From assembly GCA_965220245.1 (NCBI GenBank), contig CBDCPI010000011.1, positions 186,001 through 250,000 on the forward strand: a stretch of 64,000 nucleotides of DNA. The letters are read 5' to 3'. The notes beneath the pieces are model-generated. The model made no database searches, had not been told where the DNA came from, and saw only the letters and a program-made list of their open reading frames with translations. Every line of letters begins with the position of its first letter. Position 1 is the first letter of the stretch. This document shows, piece after piece, positions 37,772 to 46,168 of this stretch. The stretch comes from CBDCPI01 sp965220245. Its GTDB lineage: Bacteria; Chloroflexota; Dehalococcoidia; Lucifugimonadales; UBA3495. Made by a program: the position numbers and the translations under genes.

Positions 37772-37783
37772 GGATAGCCTGGA

Positions 37784-38806
37784 TTACTCCTGCAACTCTT
37801 GGATGATTTTCTTTAGCTGGCCTTCATCGTCCGGCCCTTTGGTCTCGAAGCCAAAGACCACTTCGTCCAGCAGTCCGTCGTAGCGCTCTTTCACGGCGGC
37901 GGCCACCTCGTCGTAGCCGGCGGCTATGGCAAAGGCGTCGAAGATTTCGTCGGTAATCAGGCCGGTCATCTCGTCCCACTGGCCCTTGAGGGACATCTCG
38001 TGGAGCCGCATCGCCACCTCTTCGAAGCCATGTACCTCCAGCACCGGGGTGTACGTGCGGGTGGAGGAATAGAAGGCGATTTGCCGTTTTACCGCTTGCT
38101 TCTTCGCGTCGATGGTCGCCTAGGTAGGCCCGGTGATAATGAAGCCAGAGCCCGACAGGTTGACTTGCTTCGGATCCCGCCCGGCTCGGGCGGCCCCGTC
38201 GGCGATGCTGGGCGATATCCGCTGCTTCAGGTATTTGGGAGAGCACAGCGGGTGCAGCGACACGCCGTCGCACACCTCGCCGGCCACTCTGGCATTGTAG
38301 CGGTTGACCGCGCTGATGAACACCGGCGGTGGGGGTTGGTCGGAGGGGCCGGGGCTGAAGAAGGGCGTCATCAACGAAAAGTTGTAGTGGTCGCCGTGGA
38401 AGGCCAGCCGCTCGCCGGTCTGCCAGGCCTTCCAAATGGCGTGGAGGGACTGTATGTACTCCCGGAGTCGCGGCCCCGGCGCGGTCCACTCGGTGGAAAA
38501 GCGGCGTTGGATGTGGCCCTTTACCTGGGTCCCCAAGCCCAACCGGAACCGTCCGCCAGAAAGCCTTTGCAGGTCCATGGCGGCGTAGGCGAAGACCATC
38601 GGCGACCGGGGAAAGGCAATGGCCACCCGGGGTTCCAACGTCACCCGCTCGGTGGTAGTGGCGGCCAAGACTAGGGGAAACAATGGGTCGTGCCCCGTCT
38701 CCTCGGTGCAGAGGCCATCGTAGCCCATCAACTCGGCCCACCGCGCCTCCTCTGGAATGCTCTTAAGGTTGCTGGTATTCAAGTGGTAAAGCACCCGAAA
38801 ACCCAT
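37784..38806 (-). pseudogene. LLM-class F420/flavin-dependent oxidoreductase with in-frame amber codon
   Basis: From ATG 38806: ARWAELMGYDGLCTEETGHD, VTLEPRVAIAFPRSPMVFAY and LSGGRFRLGLGTQVKGHI, typical of luciferase-like TIGR03617-type oxidoreductases. At 38120-38122 the frame meets TAG after IITGPT and then continues in the same frame with ATIDAKKQAVKRQIAFYSST and LEVHGFEEVAMRLHEM to the normal end at 37784. Relatives carry Gln or Glu at this point. One point mutation therefore cuts off the last third. It is functional only with amber suppression. Confidence 0.8.
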
Positions 38807-38964
38807 TCTCTGCCTCTTTAGTTTAGAGATGTTTTTCAGTTCAAGACAGGTGCAAACAAGCTAATCATTGAGTGCTGGAGGGAGGTTAGTTGAAGTGCGC
38901 CGTTCGTCGTGAGTGTTTGAAATGGTGGAGCCCGTCCGGTAGGCATTCGGCTGGGAAGTAATGG

Positions 38965-39837
38965 CTACCCGGCCCGTCCTTTGCGAATGGCGTGAGTAAT
39001 CATGGACACCAGGTTCCTCCTGAAATTCGAGTCGGAGAACGCTTGCCCGCTGTCCTGGTAAGTGGCCCAGGTTTGTCCTGAAATATCCGAGGGCGGGAGA
39101 GGGCGCTCCTCCGCCCTTATCGGCAGTACCCGTACCCCCCAAGTGAGGGCCACCCCCATTTCGATCATCACGTTCGGGTTGAGGTCTGAAGTTTCAAAAA
39201 CCGCGATGTTGGACGAAACGATATCTCGCACGATTTGATTGAAAACATGCTCGCCGTAGCCGGCGCGAAGCTCTTTGAAATCCAGGGAAATCTTCTCGTG
39301 GCCTGGCATAGAATTGTATTGTTCAACCGCGCCTCCGAATTCGTTCTCCACGTTTACCACAAGGCGCACTGAATCATAATGCTCCGAACTGAACTGGTAA
39401 CCGAATACTACTCGAAGAGAGTCCTGCGCCTGTCTTCTGGTGTCGATGTATTCCCAATCCTGGTCCGTAAATCCATAAGGCGAACCGATAGGTGTCGGCA
39501 GTCTGGGAATCCCGGGGCCGGTTGGAGCCGGTGACTGAGAATTACCGGGCTCGCCGGATGTTGTCATCAACTGTCTATATTGGTATTGGCCAAATGGTGT
39601 TAACCAGACATTGAACTTCCCGCCGTAAAACTGATTTACATTGGCATATCCGTTGTTTTCCAGGAATACGGCGGCATCAAGCGCTCTCTGGGACGGCAAC
39701 GTTGCCTTTAGGTGTCCATCCGACAATAAGTGATGTCCGCGATGAGCATCTTCTTCCGGATTGGCATAGGCGGGAAGGGCATACTCCGCTAGGAATCTCA
39801 GCAGTATTATGCTGTCTCTTTCCATCTGAGCACTCAT
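38965..39837 (-). CDS. Winged-helix plus TIR/deoxyribosyltransferase-like protein
   Basis: 290 residues, intact. Residues 1-90 look like a winged helix (LPSQRALDAAVFLENNGYAN, WLTPFGQYQYRQL). After a Pro-rich linker to about 115, the C-terminal domain has VRDIVSSNIAVFETSDLNPN, then VMIEMGVALTWGVRVLPIRA and a final DISGQTWATYQDSG. The D/E-x-NPNVMxExG arrangement is that of nucleoside 2-deoxyribosyltransferase and TIR-related NAD-binding folds used as effectors in several anti-phage systems. Catalysis is inferred from the pattern. No obvious partner gene; it lies between metabolic genes. Confidence 0.55.
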   Translation of the reverse strand: MSAQMERDSIILLRFLAEYALPAYANPEEDAHRGHHLLSDGHLKATLPSQRALDAAVFLENNGYANVNQFYGGKFNVWLTPFGQYQYRQLMTTSGEPGNSQSPAPTGPGIPRLPTPIGSPYGFTDQDWEYIDTRRQAQDSLRVVFGYQFSSEHYDSVRLVVNVENEFGGAVEQYNSMPGHEKISLDFKELRAGYGEHVFNQIVRDIVSSNIAVFETSDLNPNVMIEMGVALTWGVRVLPIRAEERPLPPSDISGQTWATYQDSGQAFSDSNFRRNLVSMITHAIRKGRAG

Positions 39838-40009
39838 TGTGTTTTGCTCACTAACGGCCGATTTATGCCGTATGCCTCAGCGCCTTTAGGGTGTGACTCT
39901 TCTTTAAGGGGTGACTCTTTCTTATTGTAGTCGCCGTTCGGCCAGTCGCCAATAATCGCCGTCGGGTCCTTCGGTTTTCATGTTGGATTAGTGAGGTAAC
40001 CCCCTACGA

Positions 40010-40115
40010 CGTCATTCTGAGGAGCTTGCGACGAAGAATCTAAAGTTTTTCGGCGGCAAAATGGTTGAAATGAGCAGGATTTTAGACCCTTCGCTGCGCT
40101 CAGGGTGACAACTGA
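40010..40115. repeat. Intergenic palindromic repeat
   Basis: GTCATTCTGAGGAGCTTGCG at the left and CCCTTCGCTGCGCTCAGGGTGAC at the right form an imperfect inverted repeat around an AT-richer centre. The same class of palindrome occurs at 42.5 kb. The remainder of 39838-40218 holds nothing recognisable. Confidence 0.5.
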
Positions 40116-40218
40116 AAGACCCTGATAATCGCCGTTGGGTACGGCTACCACCCGCACCAGTGCCGCTCTGCTGCTGCGGGTGTCTTGACCGTGGGTAGAG
40201 GGTTGTGGGTGGGCCACG

Positions 40219-40968
40219 CTACTTGGCCGTGAACCCCCCGTCTACAATCAGCTCGGTGCCGGTGATGTAGGAGGCCTCGTCCGAGGCTAGGAAGAGCACC
40301 GCGTTGGCTACTTCGATGGGTTGGCCTTCCCGCTGCATGGGCACTTCGTTGACCAGCCTTTCCCGGCGGGTATCACTCCGTTGTAATGAAGTTAACATGG
40401 GCGGCATCATGCCGGGATGCACCGAGTTGACCCGGATGCCGTCCTTGGCGTGCTGCACCGCAGTGGCCTTGGTTAACAAGCGAACGGCCCCCTTGGAAGC
40501 GTTATAGCCGGGGTGCACCGCCTCCTGCCCTACGAAGCCGGAGATAGACGAGATGTTCACGATGGACCCGCCTCCGGCCTTCTGCATTTCCGGCACCGCA
40601 TACTTGATGCCTAGAAACACGCCGCGGGCGTTGACGTTCATCAGCCGCTCCCAAGCGTCGGTGCTGCGAAAGTCGGTCTCGCCACTGCCGCTGATGCCGG
40701 CGTTGTTCACCAGAATGTCCAGCTTGCCGAACCGGGCCACCGCCTGCTGTACCGCGGACTCCCAGGCCGTTTCGTCAGCCACGTTAAGCTCCACGAACAT
40801 CGCCTCGCCGCCGGCCTCGGCGATTTCGGACTCGACCTGCCGCCCATCTTCCTCCCGGATGTCGGCGACGACCACCTTGGCGCCCTCCCGGGCAAATAAT
40901 CGGCATTCCTCGGCCCCCATACCGTGGGACCCGCCGGTAACAATCGCAACCTTTCCTTCCAGTCTCAT
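40219..40968 (-). CDS. Short-chain dehydrogenase/reductase
   Basis: 249 residues, intact, with GAGGAACCC before ATG. The cofactor motif is TGGSHGMG (residues 11-18), with NNAG near 90 and the catalytic S (SIVNISSISG), Y and K (YNASKGA), ending IVDGGFTAK. VADI after strand 2 favours NAD(H). Classic SDR of 250 residues; substrate not predictable. It lies near a CaiB/BaiF-type gene and hydrolases, as in many small catabolic clusters. Confidence 0.92.
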   Translation of the reverse strand: MRLEGKVAIVTGGSHGMGAEECRLFAREGAKVVVADIREEDGRQVESEIAEAGGEAMFVELNVADETAWESAVQQAVARFGKLDILVNNAGISGSGETDFRSTDAWERLMNVNARGVFLGIKYAVPEMQKAGGGSIVNISSISGFVGQEAVHPGYNASKGAVRLLTKATAVQHAKDGIRVNSVHPGMMPPMLTSLQRSDTRRERLVNEVPMQREGQPIEVANAVLFLASDEASYITGTELIVDGGFTAK

Positions 40969-41109
40969 GGGTTCCTCCTCTACGCTCGCTCTACAACGCT
41001 CAGCCCGGCCACCAACAAATCATCCTCGCAGCCTCCTGGACCTTCAATTCTTATAGTAATTGCCCATGGCCTTGCCGAGGCTACGTATGAGAGATGAAAA
41101 TAGCGGTGA

Positions 41110-41215
41110 CTCCACTATAGTCACTCCCATCCCATGTCGTCACTCCCGCGAAAACGGGAGTCCATTGCGCGGACTTCTGGATTCCCGCCTGCGCGGGAAA
41201 GACGGGGTGGGGTAC
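41110..41215. repeat. Dispersed intergenic repeat with hairpins
   Basis: Two hairpins, TCCCGCGAAAACGGGA and TTCCCGCCTGCGCGGGAA, sit in an interspersed-repeat-like segment. A related copy (TTCCCGCGAAAGCGGGAG) occurs near 60.5 kb. Probably a small non-autonomous or REP-like repeat. Confidence 0.6.
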
Positions 41216-41241
41216 TTTCATAGTAAGACGAGGGATGAATG

Positions 41242-42454
41242 TCAAATGATACCCAGTGTCCGGAGTTCTTCTAGCTGTTGCCAGGTGAAGCCGCGCTCCA
41301 GCAAAATCTCCTCGGTGTGCTGCCCCAGTTCCGGCGCGCCGCGGTCCATTCTTCCGCTGGCCTTGCTGTAAGCGATGGGCGCCCCGACCGACTTGATAGG
41401 CCCAATGGTCTCATGCTCCGTATCGACGATGTAACCGTTGGCGGCCATCTGTAAATCGGACGACACATCTTGGACGCGCGTAACCGGGGCGCAGATAACG
41501 CCGTTGCTCCGGCAAAGGGACAGCCACTCCTCGCAGGTCTTGGCGGCGATAGCCTCGTCGATGATTTCGATCAACGCGGCGCAGTTTTCCGCCCGGTGGC
41601 GGGTGGTGTCGAACCGGGGGTCTTGCTTTACCTCATCTCCCAGCCCCAGCACCGTACAGAAATCAGACCACGCTTCCTGAGGCCGGTTGATCGAAAACAT
41701 AATCCAGCGGTCGTCGGAGCACCGGTACCAGCCTACCAGGGGATTGAACACCTGGCTCCGTACCGGCCGACGGGGCGCCCGGCCCGCCATCAAGGCTATG
41801 TTGAAGGGGAGGGCCAAGAGATGCACCATGGAGCCCAACAGCGACGCCTCTACCTGCTGTCCTTCCCCCGGTGCGCTCCCGGTGGTACAGCGCCCCCAGC
41901 ACTCCTTGGGCCAGCAGCGTAGCGCCCAATTGGTCGCAAGCGCCGGGAGTCATGTACTGGGGCGGGCTGCCCTCCTCCCCGATGCAGTCCATCATCCCCG
42001 ACCAAGCGAAGGCCACGTTGTCGAAGGAGCGCTCGTCGGCGAAGGGGCCCTGTTCCCCGTAGCCAGTAGCCAGCGCATAAATTAGCCGTGGATGGTTAGC
42101 GGCCAGCGACGGATAGTCCAGCCCTAGAGCCTCGCGCACCGGTCGACGGTGGTTGGTCAGCAACACGTCGGCGTCAGATAGGAGGTCCAAGAATATCTCC
42201 TTGCCGCGGTCCGTCTTCAGGTCTAGGGTAATGGAGCGTTTGTTACGGTTGGCCCCCTCGAACAGGATATTGCGGCCGCCCGGCAGTTCCAAGGAGACCC
42301 CCAGGATGCTGCGCCAAGTCCGGGCGATGTCGCCGGCCGGGTCCTCGACCTTGATGACGTCGGCCCCTAGGTCGCCTAGCATGTACCCGGTGGCGGCCCC
42401 GTGATGCGCCTGAGTCCAGTCCACCACCCGGACGCCTTCCAGTAGGATGCTCAT
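41242..42454 (-). pseudogene. CaiB/BaiF-family CoA-transferase, frameshifted in a C5 run
   Basis: The start is ATG 42454 (MSILLEGVRVVDWTQAHHGA). Class III CoA-transferase signatures follow: GYMLGDLGADVIKVEDPAGD with the catalytic-type Asp region, NRNKRSITLDLKTDRGKE and LLTNHRRPVREALGLDY. After YHRERTG the frame is lost at a run of five C (41865-41869 on the plus strand). Four would restore GEGQQVEASLLGSMVHLLAL, which continues to WQQLEELRTLGII at 41242. It would transfer CoA between carboxylic acids. A one-base homopolymer change separates it from an intact gene. Confidence 0.85.
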
Positions 42455-42514
42455 ATTCCAACTTCCCCCTCTCCCTCTGGGAGAGTCTTTTAATAGTCGA
42501 TGGCAAAGTACACA

Positions 42515-42640
42515 CCCGCTCATCCTGAGCGAAGCGGAGTGAAGCCGCAGGCGTAACGGAGTGGAGTCGAAGGATCGCGTTAGCTGTGGACGGCCCTTCG
42601 ACTCCACTGCGCTACGCTCAGGGTGAGCGGAAATTTTAGA
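42515..42640. repeat. Intergenic palindromic repeat
   Basis: CTCATCCTGAGCGAAGCGGA on the left and CCACTGCGCTACGCTCAGGG on the right are complementary in large part, with GGAGTCGAAGGATCG and CCCTTCGACTCC forming the inner stem. Same class as the repeat near 40.05 kb. Confidence 0.55.
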
Positions 42641-42814
42641 CTGGCTGAAATACGATGCTGACAATTAAAAGACCCCCTCTCCCTCTGGGAGAGGGCTAGG
42701 GTGAGGGTTTCTGTTCGTGTTAGGATAACTCAACAAACAGAAACGCGCAGCCTGTATCCGCAAGAAAAATGCGCAGCCCGGACCTAAACCAAAACTTCCG
42801 CGGAGGTGTCCCAA

Positions 42815-43639
42815 ATGCAGTCCAATTTTGTGCAAGCCGGAGTGGCACGATTACAGTACTTCGAAGTCGGCAGCGGGCCGGAAACGGTGGTGTTGGTGCA
42901 TGGCTACGCCTCCAACGCCCCGATCTGGCGGTACACCGTTGAGGCGCTTCAGGCCCACGGGGACTACCGCATCGTCGCCTTCAACAACCGCGGTGCGGGC
43001 GACTCTCAACGCTCGGATTCCGAGAACGACTATACTGTTGAGACCTTCGCCTTGGACTTGTTCCATGCTGTGGAGACCCTGGGGCTGAACAACTTCACGC
43101 TGGTGGGCCACTCAATGGGCGGGGCCACGGTGACCCAGTTCGCCTTGGCTCATCAGGAGATGCTGAAAGCCTTGGTGCTATTGAATTCCGCGCCGCTCAA
43201 CGGCCGGACCCTGGACCCCGACTGGGAAAGCGACTTGCGGGAGTCCTTCGCCAGCGGCGGTCTAACTCAAGGGGACATGGGGTTCAACGCGCCCCACGTG
43301 ACCGAAGACTTTAAGGAAGAGGTTATCAGCATCATCAAACGCAACCCGGTAGAGCGGGCCATCGGCGGGCGCCGTTCCATGTCGGCTTTACGGCTGCGCG
43401 GACGGCTCACCGAGATAACCGTCCCGACCCTGGTGGTGGGCGGCGACCGGGACGTTACGGTCGGCGTGGACAACATTCTGGCCGAATACTTGGCCCTGCC
43501 GGAAGCGTCGCGGCATTTGCACCTGTTCCACGCCATCGGCCACTCCCCCAACGTGGAAGTGCCGCAGCGGTTTGCCGAGCTGGTGGCCGGGTTTGTGGCC
43601 GAGGTGAACGCCGGGAGGACGATGGCGGCAGCGGCGTAG
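42815..43639 (+). CDS. Alpha/beta-fold hydrolase
   Basis: 274 residues from ATG 42815 with GGAGG nine bases upstream; a GTG nine bases earlier would overlap the ribosome binding site. HG motif VLVHGYASNAPIW, nucleophile in LVGHSMGGAT, acid in VVGGDRDVTV, His in AIGHSPNVEVPQRF. Intact. A general hydrolase with unknown substrate. The HicA gene starts 3 bp after its stop, so the toxin module may be read through from it. Confidence 0.9.
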   Translation: MQSNFVQAGVARLQYFEVGSGPETVVLVHGYASNAPIWRYTVEALQAHGDYRIVAFNNRGAGDSQRSDSENDYTVETFALDLFHAVETLGLNNFTLVGHSMGGATVTQFALAHQEMLKALVLLNSAPLNGRTLDPDWESDLRESFASGGLTQGDMGFNAPHVTEDFKEEVISIIKRNPVERAIGGRRSMSALRLRGRLTEITVPTLVVGGDRDVTVGVDNILAEYLALPEASRHLHLFHAIGHSPNVEVPQRFAELVAGFVAEVNAGRTMAAAA

Positions 43640-43642
43640 AGG

Positions 43643-44022
43643 ATGCCGCGAAGGTATCGGCCACGGGAGGTTATTCGTGTGCTGGAATGCCTAAACCAAA
43701 GCCAAGGTGGGATGTGCATTTCGGGGGTCTTGAAGACGACCGAGAGGACTCCACGGCACCTCATACCACCTTTAGGCCCCACACGGGTGGCCACCGACAG
43801 TGCGGTCTAGCGATATGCACATTTCACCTTGGCTTTAGTTTAGGATGGGTGCAGATCAGGCAGCGTAGCAGCCATGTTAGACTGCAACTGCCGGATGGAC
43901 AGAATCCGGTAACGGTGGCAGTGTCGAGGCCCGAAGTTCCCCCTTCCACGCTTAGCAAGATAATCCGGCAGGCGGGGCTTACTTCCAGCGAATTTCACCG
44001 GGCGGCGGCGGAGTATCTGTAA
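43643..44022 (+). pseudogene. hicA: hicA toxin gene split by a MITE
   Basis: ATG 43643 begins MPRRYRPREVIRVLECL, the HicA N-terminus. At codon 17 the sequence enters a 147-bp MITE. After it the frame resumes GWVQIRQRSSHVRLQLPDGQ with the catalytic His (SSH) and ends EFHRAAAEYL at 44022. Deleting the element and one TA rebuilds a 76-residue HicA mRNA interferase. The 149-bp insertion shifts the original frame, but a new ATG at 43687 opens a frame through the whole MITE into residues 18-76. The stop overlaps the next gene's ATG by one base. Confidence 0.85.
43694..43840. mobile_element. 147-bp MITE of the resident IS630 family
   Basis: It is bounded by TA on both sides (43692-43693, 43841-43842). 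The ends AACCAAAGCCAAGGTG and, inverted, AACTAAAGCCAAGGTG are the same 16-bp sequences that bound the IS630 element at 27897-29131, and similarity extends about 13 bp further inward. No transposase inside. It can be mobilised in trans by the IS630 transposase. Confidence 0.92.
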
Positions 44023-44648
44023 TGGTCAAAAAAAAGGTGACCGTCGTCCTGTTCCACGACGATGAGGTTGGCGGTTACAGTGTGATAATTCCGACAATCC
44101 CGAACTTGGCCACTATGGGCGACAGTGTGGAGCACGCTTTCGCTATGGCCAAAGAATGTCTGGAACTTAGCCTGTACGATCTCGACGGTTCGGACTACTA
44201 CAACCTTAATCGCGTTTACGCCGACCATGTTGCGGTTGGAACCATAACGGTTACTGCTGCTCCTGACCGGAGTGCAGGCGATTCTAGCAGCGAGTCAAAC
44301 TCGTCCGAGGCAAAGCAGGCGCCCGTGGAGCAAAAGGCAACCGTGGTGTTGCTCCGCGACCAAGCCGCACACGGATACACGGCCATCACGCCGATGTTCC
44401 CGAGCTATTGGATAGATGAGGACGAGGCGATCGCGGCATTTTCTGTCGTCAAGCAGACCCTGGAGACAGTGCTGAGAGATGGAGACGATTGGGACCCTTA
44501 TGATTTGGCATATTCATACACCGAGCACGTCGTGGTTGGCACAGTAGAGTTGGAACTCCCGGTAGTGCCCGGCCCGGATTGGAAATTCTTCGATAAGGAA
44601 ACGGGCGAGGAGATTGAAAGGCCAAAGGCGAACTTCAAGGGCCCCTAA
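44022..44648 (+). CDS. Tandem double HicB-like antitoxin
   Basis: 208 residues. Two HicB-type domains follow one another: VTVVLFHDDEVGGYSVIIPT with NLATMGDSVEHAFAMAKECL, and ATVVLLRDQAAHGYTAITPM with EDEAIAAFSVVKQTLE. They are joined by a Ser/Glu-rich linker (about residues 85-105). Ordinary HicB proteins have one such domain. It is translationally coupled to the MITE-split hicA (overlapping TAATG). With the toxin damaged, the antitoxin may persist as a regulator. No separate DNA-binding helix is apparent. Confidence 0.75.
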   Translation: MVKKKVTVVLFHDDEVGGYSVIIPTIPNLATMGDSVEHAFAMAKECLELSLYDLDGSDYYNLNRVYADHVAVGTITVTAAPDRSAGDSSSESNSSEAKQAPVEQKATVVLLRDQAAHGYTAITPMFPSYWIDEDEAIAAFSVVKQTLETVLRDGDDWDPYDLAYSYTEHVVVGTVELELPVVPGPDWKFFDKETGEEIERPKANFKGP

Positions 44649-44748
44649 TTCCTTAAAGGGTGGACTTTGCGGCAGACCCGCAATAGGCAGTGGGTCTCCT
44701 GTTAATATGGTAACGGTAGCTGTGCCCGAAGGCGCAAGGAGGCCACGT

Positions 44749-44994
44749 ATGTTGTACAAAGTTCCTCTAGTTCTTGAGCCACAACCTGAAGGCGGGTATA
44801 CCGTAACCTCCCCTCTGCTGCCGGAACTGGTGACCGAGGGGGATACGCTCGACGACGCATTGGTAAACGTCAAGGATGCGCTGTTGGCCGTAATCGAGGC
44901 TTATGAGGACCTGGGCAATCCATTTCCTCGGAACGCGCAAATCGCCGATGCCAACAGCCCGGTTTGGCTGGAGACGGTGATAGCTGCCCCTTGA
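44749..44994 (+). CDS. hicB: HicB-family antitoxin
   Basis: 81 residues from ATG 44749 with AAGGAGG six bases upstream, a near-perfect ribosome binding site that decides this start. VPLVLEPQPEGGYTVTSPLL and ELVTEGDTLDDALVNVKDAL is the HicB partial RNase H-like fold. It binds and inhibits HicA, whose gene overlaps its stop. The order hicB then hicA is reversed relative to the module just upstream. Confidence 0.88.
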   Translation: MLYKVPLVLEPQPEGGYTVTSPLLPELVTEGDTLDDALVNVKDALLAVIEAYEDLGNPFPRNAQIADANSPVWLETVIAAP

Positions 44995-45209
44995 AATATA
45001 GGGACGCCGCTGACAGATTGGCGGCGATTGGTTGCCAGGAATTGCCGCGTAGGGGCGGCGGCAGTCATCGAAAGTGGTTCAACCCGGCCAACCGAAGAAG
45101 TACCGTGATTCCAGACTGGGGCGGGCGCGATCTTAGGTTAGGAACTGTGCGCGCCGCCGTTCGGCAGCTTGGAATCGATTGGCAGAATTTTCAGGACGCC
45201 TTGTCATAG
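44991..45209 (+). CDS. hicA: HicA-family toxin
   Basis: 72 residues from TTG 44991, overlapping hicB by four bases (TTGA). Double-stranded-RNA-binding-like HicA fold with the catalytic His in RRGGGSHRKWFNP and the closing LRLGTVRAAVRQLGIDWQNF. An mRNA interferase that cleaves transcripts when HicB is lost. The frame is intact. Confidence 0.85.
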   Translation: MKYRDAADRLAAIGCQELPRRGGGSHRKWFNPANRRSTVIPDWGGRDLRLGTVRAAVRQLGIDWQNFQDALS

Positions 45210-45395
45210 AGGCTTCCTTCCGACCCAAGCGCACCTGAGGCTTTTATCTGCATAGCTAAGGGGAGAGACAAGGTGGAGGGAGGAGTGGGCATTGGGGATT
45301 ACACGCGAATTCTGACTCTATCGGGTTCGGCAGTGACCAAGGCCCCTTGTTGTTGCTCCTCCCCAAACGCAGGCATCCAGGAGCAGTCGCAACGG

Positions 45396-45637
45396 TTACT
45401 CAATTGCCAACGTTTCAATCCGTTCGAGTCCGATGATCTTGCGGGCATAGAGAAGGCAAGCCTGAATATCCTCCGGCTCCAACCATGGGTAGCCACTAAG
45501 TATGGTCTCGGGAGAATCCCCGGCTGCCAGCATTCCCAGCACGTGCTCTACCGCCAGACACCGGCCGCGAATGAGCGGCTTACCCCCAAGATGGCTGGGT
45601 CCACCGTGATTCTCTGCAATAACTTGTTCTCGTTCAT
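45396..45637 (-). pseudogene. DUF433 antitoxin-like gene, frameshifted copy
   Basis: Nearly the same DNA as the intact gene at 50788-51030, but a one-base deletion in the segment encoding PDIFGGKPLIRG (near 45590) breaks the frame. The flanking sequence is duplicated too (45352-45719 versus 50744-51113). DUF433 proteins are helix-turn-helix antitoxins, often beside PIN-like toxins. Confidence 0.75.
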
Positions 45638-45656
45638 AGAACCCAACGTTTTGATT

Positions 45657-45830
45657 TCAAGATAGCGGCCGCTTTTCAAAGTCGATATATAGTACATCTC
45701 CTTCTTCGTCGTAAGAAGAGCACAAACGGCCCTTGGGAGAATGTCGTGCTGCGGCCAGCAGGCTTAAGTAGTCACTCAGATTTTCAGGGCCAAACTTGCC
45801 GACTTCTTGCTCTCGCACTGCAATTCTTAA
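45657..45830 (-). CDS. Small protein or fragment with DUF2283-like end
   Basis: The last residues, SSYDEEGDVLYIDFEKRPLS, resemble DUF2283-type proteins (Y-D-x-E-x-D-V-L-Y-I), but the usual C-terminal half is missing. The equivalent sequence precedes the intact DUF433 copy near 51.1 kb. The start is uncertain and lies inside the 3' end of hepT. Probably a remnant. Confidence 0.3.
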   Translation of the reverse strand, partial: LRIAVREQEVGKFGPENLSDYLSLLAAARHSPKGRLCSSYDEEGDVLYIDFEKRPLS

Positions 45831-46168
45831 TCTTCCACCAACCGCCTGATAGAGCTGATAAGCGGCGGCAGTTCTTCTTGTACCACGCGCCACACTTCTT
45901 CGTTCTGGATTTCGTAATAATCGTGAATCAGCTTGTTTCTAATGTCGATCATAGAGCGCCACGGGATTTCAGACGCCTGTTGCCGGAGGCTTACGGAAAC
46001 CTGATTGGCCGCTTCGCCCATAACGCATATTTGCCACATTACTGCGGCTCGCGTTTTTCCGTCACCGCTGAAGTCTCTATAGCTCATTCCAGCCGCAAAT
46101 CCGAGGCACTCTCGAACGGCGGTTTCGATGTCGTGTATGTAAAGGGAATCCGAGCGGGACGTGGTCAC
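45827..46168 (-). CDS. hepT: HepT-like HEPN toxin (DUF86)
   Basis: 113 residues. The RNase motif R-x4-H is in DIRNKLIHDYYEI, and QICVMGEAANQVSVSLR is the conserved helix of DUF86/HepT. Its ATG overlaps the stop of the nucleotidyltransferase gene by four bases. In MntA/HepT modules the MNT partner AMPylates a Tyr next to the R-x4-H motif; the Tyr pair in HDYYEI is present here. Confidence 0.88.
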   Translation of the reverse strand: MTTSRSDSLYIHDIETAVRECLGFAAGMSYRDFSGDGKTRAAVMWQICVMGEAANQVSVSLRQQASEIPWRSMIDIRNKLIHDYYEIQNEEVWRVVQEELPPLISSIRRLVED

